From: DASRIA01 sp963768885
Lineage (GTDB): Bacteria; Actinomycetota; Thermoleophilia; Solirubrobacterales; JBBDJG01
Direction of reading: 5' to 3'
DNA length: 64,000 nt
Assembly (NCBI GenBank): GCA_963768885.1
Contig: CAVYJN010000007.1
Location: 372,001-436,000, forward strand
Translations under genes and position numbers: made by a program
Notes under the pieces: model-generated
Database searches by the model: none
Seen by the model: the letters and a program-made list of their open reading frames with translations, nothing else
What the model was told of the DNA's origin: nothing
Shown here: positions 36,071-45,354 of the stretch, piece by piece
How the letters are laid out: every line of letters starts with the position of its first letter
How positions within the stretch are numbered: the first letter of the stretch is position 1

Positions 36071-38364
36071 TGAAACCTCCTTGGTGGTCGGGGACCCTGC
36101 GCCTGAAGGCGCGCAGCCGCAGGGCGTTGGCGACGACGGTGACCGACGAAGCCGCCATCGCGGCGGACGCCAGGATCGGATCGAGCAGCACACCCCAGAG
36201 CGGGTAGAGGACCCCGGCGGCGACCGGGATCAGCGTGACGTTGTAGACGAACGCGCCGGCGAGGTTCTGCTTGATGGTGCGCATTGTGCGGTGGGAGAGC
36301 TCGAGCGCCATCGGCACGCCCCGCAGGTCGCCTGAGATCAGCGTGAGGTCGGACGCCTCCATTGCGATGTCCGTGCCGGTCCCGATCGCGATCCCGACGT
36401 CCGCCTGGGCGAGCGCGGGCGCATCGTTGATCCCGTCGCCCACCATCGCGACATGCCGGCCCTGCTCCTGGAGCCGCTTGACCTCGGTCACCTTCTGTCC
36501 GGGCAGCACCTCGGCCAGCACGCGGTCGATGCCCGCCTGGCCGGCGATCGCCTCCGCGGTCCTGCGGTTGTCGCCGGTCACCATCGCGACCGCGAGCCCG
36601 AGCGCTTGCAGCCGGGCAACGGCGTCCGCGGCCTCGTCCCTGATCGTGTCGGCGATCGCGATCACCCCTGCGGCCTCGCCGTCGACGGCCACGTGGACCG
36701 CCGTCTTGCCCTCCAGCTCGAGGCGCTCGGCGTCCGCGCGCAGCGGCGTCACGTCGATGCGGAGCTCCCGCATGTGGCGGGCGCTTCCGACGACAACGCG
36801 AGCGCCCTGCACCGTCGCCGCGACGCCGTGCCCGACCGCGGCCTGGAAGTCGTCGACGGCCGGTAGATCGATGCCGTCTTCACGCGCGCGCCGCACGATC
36901 GCCTCGCCCAGCGGGTGCTCGGAGCGCGACTCCGCCGCGGCGGCAACCGAGAGCAGGCGATCGAGCTCGGTCCTCAGCGGGACCACGTCCGTCACCTTCG
37001 GCTCGCCCCGCGTCAGCGTTCCGGTCTTGTCGAGCACCACGGTGTCGAGCGTGCGTGCCGTCTCGAGCGCCTCAGCGCCGCGCACGAGGATGCCCATCTC
37101 GGCGCCGCGTCCCGTGCCGACCATGATCGCCGTCGGCGTCGCCAGCCCGAGCGCGCAGGGGCAGGCGATGATCAGGACGGCGACGAACGCGAGCATCGCG
37201 CTCGTGAAGCTCGAGCCGGCCAGCAGCCAGACCGCGAACGAGAGCACGGCGACCGCGATCACGACCGGCACGAAACGCGCGGACACGCGGTCGGCGAGCC
37301 GTTGGATCGGCGCCTTCGATCCCTGCGCCTCCTCGACGAGGCGGACGATCTGGGCCAGCGCGGTCTCCCTGCCGACCTTCGTGGCGCGGAAGCGGATCGC
37401 GCCGGCCCTGTTGACCGTGGCCCCGATCACCTCGTCGCCGGGCGCCTTCTCGACCGGCACGCTCTCGCCGGTCAGCATCGACTCGTCGATCGTCGAGTGC
37501 CCCTCGATCACGGTGCCGTCGACCGGCACCTTCTCGCCCGGGCGCACGAGCACCTCGTCGCCGGGCCGGACCTCGTCGACCGCGACCTCGCAGCTCCGTG
37601 CCGTCGCGAACGATCCGCGCCGTGCGCGGCTGCAGGCCGAGCAGCTTCTTGATCGCCTCGGTCGTGCCCGCGCGCGCCCTCGCCTCGAGCAGCCGGCCGA
37701 GCAGGATCAGGGCGATGATCACAGCCGCGGTGTCGAAGTAGACGTCCGGCAGCTCGCCCGCGGGCTCGAAGACCCGCGGAGCGATGGTCGCGACGAGGCT
37801 GTACAGGTACGCGGCGCTGGTGCCGACGGCGATCAGCGTGTTCATGTCGGCGGTCCCGTGACGCCCCACCTTCCAGGCGCCGGCGTAGAACTGCGATCCG
37901 GCCCAGAACTGGACCGGGGTGGCAAGCGCCAGCATCACCCACATCGTGGCGCGCTCGCCGAACGGCGACCAGGCGAAGGCCAGCACGAGCAGCAGCGCGC
38001 CCGTCACCGCCGCGAAGGCGAACTTGGCCCTCAGCAGGCCGAGCTCGCGCCGCGCGCGCTCCTCCTGATCTGCGGGCCGCGATCGTCCTTCGGTCGAAAT
38101 CGCCCGCTCGTCGCCTCCGCCGTCGGTCCGCAGGCGAGCGTCGTAGCCCGCCCTGTCGACCGCATCCTCGAGCACGCGCGGATCGAGATCCACGCCCCTG
38201 ACGGTCGCCCGTCCGGTTGCGAGGTTGACGGATGCCTCGGTGACTCCGTCCACGTGTCGCACGGCATCCTCGATGCGGCTCACGCACGAGGCGCAGTGCA
38301 TGCCTTCGACCTCGAGCTCGAGGCGATCGGGGTCTGCGGCCCGCTTTGTGTCGACGGTGGTCAT
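36054..38364 (-). CDS. copA: Copper-exporting P1B-1 ATPase CopA (one apparent +1 insertion)
   Basis: About 769 residues after removing one extra base near 37590. One HMA domain with GMHCASCVSRIEDAV (residues ~14-80), then eight membrane helices, TGESVPVEK, CPCALGLATP for Cu(I) transport, DKTGTLTRGEP, SEHPLGEAI and GDGINDAPAL. It exports Cu(I). First gene of the minus-strand operon copA-csoR-TCPD ATPase. The start MTTVDTKR follows directly below the CsoR-like boxes. The stop overlaps the csoR start by 17 bases. Confidence 0.93.
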
Positions 38365-38380
38365 CGCGCCTGAAGAGTAT

Positions 38381-38397
38381 ATACCCCTACTGGGTAT
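38381..38397. promoter_or_regulatory. CsoR-like operator box 1
   Basis: Perfect inverted repeat ATACCC-5-GGGTAT, 17 bases before the copA start. CsoR operators known from actinobacteria and Bacillus have TACCC/GGGTA arms. It lies over the probable copA promoter region. Confidence 0.75.
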
Positions 38398-38424
38398 TAC
38401 GCCGATTTCCCCCATTCGGGTTCC

Positions 38425-38441
38425 GTATCCCCTACGGATAC
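38425..38441. promoter_or_regulatory. CsoR-like operator box 2
   Basis: Perfect inverted repeat GTATCC-5-GGATAC, 44 bases from box 1 start to start. Its position in the middle of the 149-base divergent gap lets it act on the ABC operon as well as on copA. Confidence 0.65.
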
Positions 38442-38454
38442 CCCCGGTGGGTGT
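38438..38454. promoter_or_regulatory. CsoR-like operator box 3 (imperfect)
   Basis: ATACCC-5-GGGTGT, one mismatch from a perfect repeat, overlapping box 2 by four bases and nearest the ABC operon start (38514). Confidence 0.45.
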
Positions 38455-38513
38455 CAAGGGTAGCGTGCGGTGTCAGACGCCGGCAGGCGGCGAGGAGGCC
38501 CGCAGGAGTTGCC

Positions 38514-39641
38514 TTGAACCATCGAATTCACTTGCGTCGCAGGGTCCCGATCGGGCGGCGGCAGCTCACCCATGAGCCGGTCAAGCTCGTCCTCGCCCTG
38601 CTCGGCGTGGCACTCGCCGTCGCGCTGGTCGGGCTCTTGTTCGGCCTGCGCGAAGGCATCAACCGGCAGGTCTCCACGTTCGAGGACAACGCGGGCGCCG
38701 ACGTCTACGTCGCGGCCAAGGGAACGCGCGACTTCCCGACCTCGGGCTCCTCCACCCTGCCCGCGTCCCTTGCCCGCCGGGTGAGCGCGGTGCCCGGGGT
38801 CGCGGAGGCTGCTCCCGTGACGAGCTCACTTGGGATTCTCACGCTCCACGACAAGCGCGTCGCCACGTTGCTGGTCGGCTACGAGCCCGGGCAACTGGGC
38901 CAGCCCTGGGACATGGCCGAGGGCCGGCGTCCATCTCAAGCCGGGGAGATCGCGGTCGACCGCGTGATGGCAGATGCGCACGGACTCGATCCGGGCGACA
39001 TGGTGCGTGTGCGTGGCCGGCCCCTACGCGTGGTCGGCCTCACCGACGGGACCGCCGCCTGGATGACGCCGCTGATCTTCGTCACGCGGGAGACGGCCAA
39101 CGCGCTCGAAGGGCTGGGCGACAGCGCGCGATTCGTGCTCGTGAGGGGCGCGGACGGGCGGTCGCTCGCCGCACGCATCGCCGGCCGCTTCCCCGCTCTC
39201 AACGTGATGACGCGCGAGGAGCTGAGGGCAAACGACCGCGAGCTCCTGTCGCGCTCGTTCAACTCGCCGTTGCTCGTCATGGTGCTGATCGCGCTGGGGG
39301 TGGGCGCACTCGTGATCGGGCTCACGACCTACGGATTCGTGGCCGACCGCCGCCGCGAGTTCGGCTCGCTGAAGGCGATCGGCGAGCGCAACGGCCGCCT
39401 CTACCGCCTCGTCGCGGGGCAGGCGGTCGCGATCGCCGCCGTGGGGCTGGCGGGGGGCATCGCATTGCGCCTCGCGGCAGGATCGACCATCCATGCCGTC
39501 TCGCCCAAGTTCCTGTTCGTCGCCCTGCCGGCTCACTACGCGATCCTGGTCGGAGCCGCCCTGGCCATGGCCCTGGCCGGCGCACTCGTCCCGGTCCGCG
39601 TGCTGGCCCGGCTCGACCCCCAGGAGGTGTTCCGCCGGTGA
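38514..39641 (+). CDS. MacB/FtsX-like ABC transporter permease 1
   Basis: 375 residues. A TTG start 7 bases after AGGAG was chosen; no ATG fits. One N-terminal helix (LVLALLGVALAVALVGLLFG), a large extracytoplasmic MacB-type periplasmic core (about 50-245), then three C-terminal helices. FtsX signature GSLKAIGERNGRLYRLVAGQA. Such transporters move substrates by mechanotransmission at the outer face of the membrane. ATGA overlap with permease 2. It diverges from copA across the CsoR-like boxes. Confidence 0.88.
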   Translation: MNHRIHLRRRVPIGRRQLTHEPVKLVLALLGVALAVALVGLLFGLREGINRQVSTFEDNAGADVYVAAKGTRDFPTSGSSTLPASLARRVSAVPGVAEAAPVTSSLGILTLHDKRVATLLVGYEPGQLGQPWDMAEGRRPSQAGEIAVDRVMADAHGLDPGDMVRVRGRPLRVVGLTDGTAAWMTPLIFVTRETANALEGLGDSARFVLVRGADGRSLAARIAGRFPALNVMTREELRANDRELLSRSFNSPLLVMVLIALGVGALVIGLTTYGFVADRRREFGSLKAIGERNGRLYRLVAGQAVAIAAVGLAGGIALRLAAGSTIHAVSPKFLFVALPAHYAILVGAALAMALAGALVPVRVLARLDPQEVFRR

Positions 39642-40741
39642 CCGGCACGGTCCCGCTTGCGCGCCGCAACCTGCTGCGCCAGCGCATGCGCTTCCTCCTC
39701 AGCGTCGGAGGAGTCGGAATGGCCCTACTGCTGATCCTCTCGCTCCAAGCGATCTACAACGCGATCCTCGACCAGGTGACCGCCTACCCCGACAACGCCG
39801 GCGCGCCCGTGATCGCCTCGCAGCGCGGCGTCCAGACCATGCACATGTCGAGCTCGGCGATCCCGCTCGAGGTCGTGCGGACGCTGGAACGTGACCCACG
39901 GGTCGAGCGGGCGGCGCCGATCCTGTACGTGTCGGTCGTCCTCGGTGAGCAGCAGCCGGTCGTGAGCTACCTGATCGGTTACCGGGACGAGGGCGGCCCG
40001 TGGGCGATGGCAAAGGGATCGTCCCGTCCCCGCGGAGACGAGATCGTGCTCGACGAGCAGACTGCCGACCGCCTCGGGGCCAGGCTTGGATCACGGGTGA
40101 CCGTGCTCGGACGCAGGCTGCGGATCGTCGGCCTCGCCAGGGACACCACCAGCGTGCTGACCACGATCAGCTTCGTCGACTACGCGACGTTCGCCCGCGC
40201 GGCCGGACTGCGCGACAGCGCGAGCTATGTCCTGATCTGGCCGCGTGACGGCGTGTCGGCCGGTGACCTCGCCGGCGGGCTCCAGCGCGACTATCCGGTC
40301 ACCGCCCAGACGCGCGAGGACTTCTCCGAGCAGGAGCGGCAGGTCATCTCAGACATGAGCACGGGCCTGATCCGCGGCATGATCGTGATCGGGTTCGTGG
40401 TCGGCCTGGCGGTGGCCGGGCTCAGCATGTACACGGCCACCACCGCCCGCCTGCGCGAGTACGCGGTGTTGAAGGCGATCGGCATGCGGAACGCGCGGCT
40501 ATATGCCCTGATCTCACGGCAGGCGTTCATGACCGTGGGCGGCGGGCTGGCGCTGGCGCTGGCTCTCCTGTGGGCGCTCGCGGAGGTCGTGCCGCGCCTT
40601 TCCGACTCGACGTCGTTCGTGCTCACGCCCGGGTCGCTCGTGCAGGCGATCGCGATCACCACTGCGATCGCCGTGGTCGCCGCGCTCGTCCCGGCACGCC
40701 GGGTGGCGCGAGTCGATCCGGCGAGTGTCTACCGCTCATGA
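39638..40741 (+). CDS. MacB/FtsX-like ABC transporter permease 2
   Basis: 367 residues with the same layout as permease 1: helix at ~22-42, extracytoplasmic core with Met- and Ser-rich QTMHMSSSAIPLEV, then three helices, with EYAVLKAIGMRNARLYALI as the FtsX signature. Together with permease 1 it would make a heterodimeric transporter. The stop overlaps the ATPase start (ATGA). Substrate unknown. Confidence 0.9.
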   Translation: MTGTVPLARRNLLRQRMRFLLSVGGVGMALLLILSLQAIYNAILDQVTAYPDNAGAPVIASQRGVQTMHMSSSAIPLEVVRTLERDPRVERAAPILYVSVVLGEQQPVVSYLIGYRDEGGPWAMAKGSSRPRGDEIVLDEQTADRLGARLGSRVTVLGRRLRIVGLARDTTSVLTTISFVDYATFARAAGLRDSASYVLIWPRDGVSAGDLAGGLQRDYPVTAQTREDFSEQERQVISDMSTGLIRGMIVIGFVVGLAVAGLSMYTATTARLREYAVLKAIGMRNARLYALISRQAFMTVGGGLALALALLWALAEVVPRLSDSTSFVLTPGSLVQAIAITTAIAVVAALVPARRVARVDPASVYRS

Positions 40742-41583
40742 CCGTCGATACGACCCGAGGCGACCTCGTCGTGGAGGTGAAGGGGCTGCGGCGGAGGTTC
40801 GGCCAGGGCGCCTCCGCCGTCGAGGCGGTGCGGGGCGTGGACCTCGAGCTCGCCAAGGGCGAGATCGTGTTGATCATGGGTCCGTCCGGCAGCGGCAAGA
40901 CCACGCTGCTCTCGATGCTGGGTGCCCTCTTGCGCCCGAGCGCGGGGACCATCCGGGTGGGCGGGGTGGACATCACGTCCCTCACCGAGCACGACTTGCC
41001 CGCTCTGCGCGCCGCGCGCATCGGCTTCATCTTCCAGGACTTCAACCTGATGCCCTCGCTCTCGGCGCGCGAGAACGTCGAGGTGAGCCTCAACGTCATG
41101 GGTATGCGGGGCAAGGCGGCACGACAACGGGCCGAACGCCTGCTGCGGGATCTCGGGCTCGGCCACCGGCTCGACTTCCTCCCCGGGAAGCTCTCGGGCG
41201 GCGAGAGCCAGCGCGTCGCGATCGCGCGTGCGCTCGCGAACGACCCCGATCTCGTGCTCGCCGACGAGCCCACGGCGAACCTCGATTCGAGCATCGGCCG
41301 CGAGGTGATGCGCCGGCTGCGAGAGATCGCCAAGCAGCGCGGCCAGAGCGTGCTGATCGTGAGCCACGACGATCGGATCCGCGAGTTCGTCGATCGCGTG
41401 CTGTGGCTGGAGGACGGGGTGTTCAAACGCACGCGCTCGCTCGTCAGGGATCCGGTCTGCGGCATGGAGATCGACCCCGCCGAGGCACGCGGCCACGAAC
41501 GCGTCGGCGAAGTCGACTACTGGTTCTGCTGCGAAGGCTGCCTGGCGGAGTTCCGCGCCAACCGCGAGGGCGGCGCAGGGTAA
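40738..41583 (+). CDS. ABC transporter ATPase with C-terminal YHS metal domain
   Basis: 281 residues. Residues 8-228 form a LolD/MacB-type ATPase: MGPSGSGKTTLL, Q loop FIFQDFNLMPS, signature LSGGESQRVAIARAL, VLADEPTANLD and SHDDR. Residues ~235-275 form a YHS domain, DPVCGMEIDPAEA and YWFCCEGCLAEF, which binds metal through its cysteines in heavy-metal proteins. I know of no common ABC ATPase with this fusion. Location beside copA and CsoR-like boxes suggests copper control of transport (inference). Confidence 0.92.
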   Translation: MTVDTTRGDLVVEVKGLRRRFGQGASAVEAVRGVDLELAKGEIVLIMGPSGSGKTTLLSMLGALLRPSAGTIRVGGVDITSLTEHDLPALRAARIGFIFQDFNLMPSLSARENVEVSLNVMGMRGKAARQRAERLLRDLGLGHRLDFLPGKLSGGESQRVAIARALANDPDLVLADEPTANLDSSIGREVMRRLREIAKQRGQSVLIVSHDDRIREFVDRVLWLEDGVFKRTRSLVRDPVCGMEIDPAEARGHERVGEVDYWFCCEGCLAEFRANREGGAG

Positions 41584-41605
41584 GGCGTACGGCCGCGCCG
41601 GAGAA

Positions 41606-41794
41606 TCACTTGCCGGGGTGGTCGCCCCCGTGACGCGCCATGCGCACCATCATCCAGGCCATCGCACCCATCATCAGGAGGCAAGGCAGCACGAACAACA
41701 CTCCGACGGCGACGTCGAGGCCGGCCGAAACGCCGACGATCACCACCGCCATCACGGCCACGCACATCCACATCATCTTCATGTGATTTCGCAT
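41606..41794 (-). CDS. Small Met-rich two-helix membrane protein (DUF2933-like)
   Basis: 62 residues starting MRNHMKMMWMCV, with GGAGAGGAG before the start. Two helices with many methionines (MMWMCVAVMAVVIVGV, CLLMMGAMAWMMVRMA) and a His-rich tail (ARHGGDHPGK). The Met/His/Cys pattern resembles small copper-resistance membrane proteins; the role is inferred. Convergent with the ABC operon. Confidence 0.72.
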   Translation of the reverse strand: MRNHMKMMWMCVAVMAVVIVGVSAGLDVAVGVLFVLPCLLMMGAMAWMMVRMARHGGDHPGK

Positions 41795-41939
41795 CGGACT
41801 CCTCTCCGGGGGTGAACAGACCGTAGGGCGCGCGCCTCGGGACTGAATCCGCACAATCTACGGTTACTCGCCGGGGAGTTCTGCCTAGGCTTGGGGAGAA
41901 GACCACGACGGCGCCGGCGGGCTCTCGGAGGTGAGCTGA

Positions 41940-42233
41940 ATGGCGAAAGCACTGAATGACCTTGTCTTGTTCGCGGACGCCTGGGACATGCACGACGGGG
42001 GCGGCGGTTGGTGGGTCGTGATGACGCTGGCCATGGTCCTCTTCTGGGCCTTGGTCATCGCGGGCATCGTCTGGCTCGTGCGGACCGGCGGGCTGGGTGA
42101 GAGATCGGGCGGGCGCGCCAAGGGCGCCATGGACCTTCTCGACGAGCGTCTCGCCACAGGCGACATCTCGATCGAGGACTACGAGCGTCGCCGCGAGATC
42201 CTGGCCGGCGGACGGAGCTCTACGCACCCGTGA
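41940..42233 (+). CDS. SHOCT-domain membrane protein
   Basis: 97 residues. A hydrophobic helix (WWVVMTLAMVLFWALVIAGIVWLV) is followed by a C-terminal SHOCT domain (MDLLDERLATGDISIEDYERRREIL). The N-terminal segment has MHDGGGGWW. Such proteins often lie beside copper and other metal genes in actinobacteria. No clear function; SHOCT is an oligomerisation domain. Confidence 0.8.
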   Translation: MAKALNDLVLFADAWDMHDGGGGWWVVMTLAMVLFWALVIAGIVWLVRTGGLGERSGGRAKGAMDLLDERLATGDISIEDYERRREILAGGRSSTHP

Positions 42234-42301
42234 TGAAGGAGGGGCGCGAAGCGTGGCGTGGCGAAGCCTGCCGCAATGCGTCCCTCACGGTCCATCCGCG
42301 T

Positions 42302-42307
42302 TAGACT
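42302..42307 (+). promoter_or_regulatory. -10 element TAGACT for leaderless transcript
   Basis: TAGACT lies exactly 7 bases before the ATG at 42315, as at cysM and DoxX. Confidence 0.45.
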
Positions 42308-42314
42308 CGCGCCG

Positions 42315-42890
42315 ATGCGGGGGAATTGGGGACTTCGTGCGGTTGCGCTGCTCGCAGTCGGCGCGCTGGGGCTGCACGAGCTGAGCTACTGGCTGATCGA
42401 CGGCGCCGTCCCAGGCGGGCACGCCCACTCGTACATCCCGCTGGCGGCGGGGCTCGTCACGGTCGTGCTGCTGCTCGCGTGCGCCGGGTTCGCGCGCACG
42501 CTCGTCTATGCGATGCGGGGGATCGAGGACGAGGGGCATCCGCCGCGCTTCCGCATCCTGTGGCCGCTCTTCACCGCGGCGCTCCTGACCATCTTCACCC
42601 TCCAGGAATGGGTGGAGGCATGGGTCACGCCGGGGCATCCGAGCGGCGTGGGGCACGTAGCCGGCCACGTGGGCATCACGGGCCTCGGGCTCGGCGTCCT
42701 GATCGGCGCCCTGATCGCGCTCCTGCTGCGGGGGGCACGCTCCGCGATCTGCGCGATCGCCCGCCGCCGGTCCGTGCGCCGCCCGCGGCGCGTGCCGGCC
42801 CCGGTGCCCGCCCTACCGCGCATCTTCGTCCCCCGTCTCGACGTCGTCGCCGGGAACCTCGCCGGCCGCTCACCGCCTCTCACCTCCTAG
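42315..42890 (+). CDS. Multi-pass membrane protein, unknown
   Basis: 191 residues with four predicted helices (about 8-20, 35-58, 80-95, 115-140) and a basic, Pro/Arg-rich tail. His residues near membrane faces (GLHELSYWLIDG, GGHAHSYIPL, GVGHVAGHVG) could bind a metal or haem. Start MRGNWGLRAV is supported by a -10 box 7 bases upstream, which rules out the ATG at 42258. Family not recognised; it is placed between metal-related genes. Confidence 0.72.
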   Translation: MRGNWGLRAVALLAVGALGLHELSYWLIDGAVPGGHAHSYIPLAAGLVTVVLLLACAGFARTLVYAMRGIEDEGHPPRFRILWPLFTAALLTIFTLQEWVEAWVTPGHPSGVGHVAGHVGITGLGLGVLIGALIALLLRGARSAICAIARRRSVRRPRRVPAPVPALPRIFVPRLDVVAGNLAGRSPPLTS

Positions 42891-42950
42891 CCGCCAAGGT
42901 CCGCCGCACCGCCGGTGCGGCTGTTGTTGCGCGTCAGAAGGAGGTTGGTA

Positions 42951-43352
42951 ATGGGCCGTAGAGGCCGTATCGGCACGCTCGCGTGCCTCCTGGCATTGTC
43001 ACTTTTCGTGATCGGCGCCCCCACGGCGCCGGGACATCAGACGGAGACCAACAAGGGTGTCTCGGTCACGATGCACGTGACGCCCGATGACGAGCCCGTG
43101 TCGGGTGAGTCGTCCAGGATCATCGTCTCGAAGGTCAGGCCCAGCCGGGGCAGCTTCTCCTGGAAGAGCTGCGCCTGCTACCTGCGCATCTCCGACTCGG
43201 CGGGCAACGTCGTGCTCAACCGGAAGGCGAAGCGCACGACCCGGTTCACGTTCCCGCGCGCGACCGCGTACGAGATCGTGTTCACGGGGCGTGTGAAGCG
43301 CGGCAGCCGCTTCAAGCGGTTCCGCGCGACGTTCGCGATCCGGGCGAGCTAG
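42951..43352 (+). CDS. Secreted beta-rich protein, unknown
   Basis: 133 residues with a signal peptide (GTLACLLALSLFVIGAPTAP) and AAGGAGG just before the ATG. The mature part is basic with one cysteine pair, CAC, and alternating strands (RIIVSKVRPSRGSFSWKSC, TAYEIVFTGRVKRG). In style it resembles the secreted proteins at 6290 and 57937. First gene of a run of secreted proteins up to 45312. Confidence 0.7.
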   Translation: MGRRGRIGTLACLLALSLFVIGAPTAPGHQTETNKGVSVTMHVTPDDEPVSGESSRIIVSKVRPSRGSFSWKSCACYLRISDSAGNVVLNRKAKRTTRFTFPRATAYEIVFTGRVKRGSRFKRFRATFAIRAS

Positions 43353-43380
43353 AGCGAACACTCAGACAGGAGACGATCGC

Positions 43381-43966
43381 ATGAACCTGACCAGGAAACT
43401 GGGGCTGGGCCTCGCCGTGGGATGCACCGCGGCGCTGCTGGCCATCCCCGCAGGCGCGGGCGGGCACGCAACGGTGAGCCCGTTCCAGCCGCAGACCGCA
43501 CCGCTGACCGCCGCGCGCACGTCGTACGTGGTGCGCGTGCCGAACGAGAAGTTCGCGCAGAACACCTACAAGGTGATCCTGTTCGTCCCGACCGCGCTCC
43601 AGGAGGGCATCACGGTCAAGCAGTCCGCCGACTGGTCCGTGCGCCTGCAAGCGCCGTGACACCGGCAAGAAGAACGAGGACGGCGACCCGCTCTACGCGA
43701 TCACGTCGATCTCGTGGGTGGCGAAGAAGGGCTCGGAGATCAAGCCCGGTTTCTTCGGGGAGTTCTTCCTGCGCTGGCAGAACCCGGTCCAGCCGGGCAA
43801 GTTCTGCTTCCCGATCAACCAGTACTACCGGGCGAAGGGCTATGACGACCTCGGCAAGCGGGCGAAGCGCAGCGCGAAGCCCGAGCTGGTGGCGTGGACC
43901 GGCCCCTCGAGCGCCGAGTTCCCGGCGTCCTGCGTGACGACGGTCGCGGCCCCCGCGGCGGGTTAG
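43381..43966 (+). CDS. YcnI-like (DUF1775) secreted copper-binding protein 1, one apparent +1 insertion
   Basis: About 194 residues after removing one extra base near 43648; without this the ORF stops at 43659. The signal peptide ends near AGAGG, giving a mature N terminus HATVSPFQPQTAP, so the N-terminal His used as copper ligand in YcnI proteins is exposed. Conserved later segments: TSYVVRVPNEKF, GFFGEFFLRWQNP and WTGPSSAEFPASC. It binds or traffics copper outside the membrane (family knowledge). Followed 2 bases later by a second YcnI-like gene. Confidence 0.8.
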
Positions 43967-43968
43967 CG

Positions 43969-44662
43969 GTGGAACGCCGCATCTCGCGGTCGACGAAGCG
44001 CGCGCTACGGCGCGCGCTTCCGGCCGCATTGACGATCATCTGCCTGCCGGCCGCCGCCGACGCTTACGGTCACGCCGTCGTGCAACCGTCGGCCTCGCGT
44101 CCGGCCGAGCAGCAGGTCTACACGCTGACCGTGCCGAGCGAGCGCAGCTCGGACGTCGTGTCGGTGTCGCTCCAGGTCCCGTCCGAGGTCGAGTCGCTGC
44201 TCGTGCGGGAGGCGCCTGGCTGGAAGGTCCGCATCCAGAAGGAAGGTGACCGCGTGGCGGTCGTGCGCTGGTCGGGCAACCGGATCCCGCCGAACCAGTA
44301 CGACTCCTTCCAGTTCATCGCGCGCAACCCGGTGCGGGAGGGCGAGCTGCAATGGAAGGTGATCCAGCAGTACACGGACGCCACGGACCGCTGGATCGGC
44401 CCGCCCGACAGCGAGACGCCGGCAGCGCGCACGCGGATCACGGAGTCGGCCACGCCGGTCGACGCGATCAACACCGAGGCGGGCGGCGCCCCGGCCGAGG
44501 CCGGTGCGGGCGCGGCCGCGAGCGCCGCCCCCGCCCAGGGCGGCGGCGAGGAGGACGAGGACGGCGACGCGCTGCCCCTGATCCTCGGCGATCGCCGCGC
44601 TGGCGGCCGGGCTCGGAGCGTTGGTCCTGCTGTTCACCAGAAGGCGGCGAGGAGCCACGTGA
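43969..44662 (+). CDS. YcnI-like (DUF1775) membrane-anchored copper protein 2, one apparent +1 insertion
   Basis: About 230 residues from a GTG start, after removing one extra G near 44587. A signal peptide ends at DAYG, giving an N-terminal HAVVQPSASRPAEQQ. Then YTLTVPSERSSDVVSV, APGWKVRIQKEG, WSGNRIPPNQYDSFQFIA, which is close to canonical YcnI. An acidic Ala/Gly linker is followed, in the corrected frame, by a C-terminal membrane helix (AIAALAAGLGALVLLF) and a basic stop-transfer tail. GTGA overlap with the next gene. Confidence 0.82.
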
Positions 44663-45312
44663 GGCGGATCATCCTGGGCGCCGTCGGCCTGGCACTCCTG
44701 CCGGCGGCGCTCGCCTCGAGCGCGGCGGCCCACGGCGGCAACCCGGACTTCCGCTCCGAGTTCCGGGCGGTGCAACCGGCCGTGCCCGGGCTGTCGGTCG
44801 AGGTGCTCAACTACGACGACCGGCTGCTCGTCACCAACCGCACCGGCAAGACCGTGCTGATCCGCGGCTACGAGCGCGAGCCCTACGCGCGGATCAGGGC
44901 GGACGGGACGGTCGAGGTCAACCGGCGCTCGCCGTCCCACTACCTCAACGAGGAGCGCTACGGCGGGACGCCGGTGCCGCCCGACGCGGATCCGAAGGCA
45001 GCGCCCAGATGGTCGGTGGTCAGCAAGACGGGCCGGTTCGAGACACATGACCATCGCATCCACTGGATGTCGAAGGAGGCGACGCCGCCGCAGGTCACCG
45101 ACAAGGACAAGCGCACCAAGGTCTTCGACTGGCGCGTGCCGATCGTGGTCGGCACGCGGCCGGCGGCGATCACGGGCACGCTGTTCTGGGAGCCGAGCTC
45201 CGGCGGCGGAATTCCGGCCGCGGCGATCTACGCCCTCGCCTTCCTGGCCCTGGCGACGGCTGCGCTGTTCATCGCGACGAGACGCGTTCGTGCGCGGCAG
45301 GCTCGCCGTTGA
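44659..45312 (+). CDS. Secreted, C-terminally anchored protein; family shared with 62228 gene
   Basis: 217 residues, GTG start. Signal peptide (ILGAVGLALLPAALASSAAA), mature start HGGNPDFRSEFRAV, then the conserved block VLIRGYEREPYARI, SPSHYLNEERYGG, HDHRIHWMSKEATPPQV, VFDWRVPI and a C-terminal membrane helix. A clear paralogue lies at 62228, directly before CopC-CopD. Both copies sit beside copper genes, so an extracytoplasmic copper role is inferred. I cannot name the family. Confidence 0.78.
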   Translation: MRRIILGAVGLALLPAALASSAAAHGGNPDFRSEFRAVQPAVPGLSVEVLNYDDRLLVTNRTGKTVLIRGYEREPYARIRADGTVEVNRRSPSHYLNEERYGGTPVPPDADPKAAPRWSVVSKTGRFETHDHRIHWMSKEATPPQVTDKDKRTKVFDWRVPIVVGTRPAAITGTLFWEPSSGGGIPAAAIYALAFLALATAALFIATRRVRARQARR

Positions 45313-45354
45313 GCGTCGAGCCGATTGCTTCTAGGCTTGTGATAGGCGGCAGCG

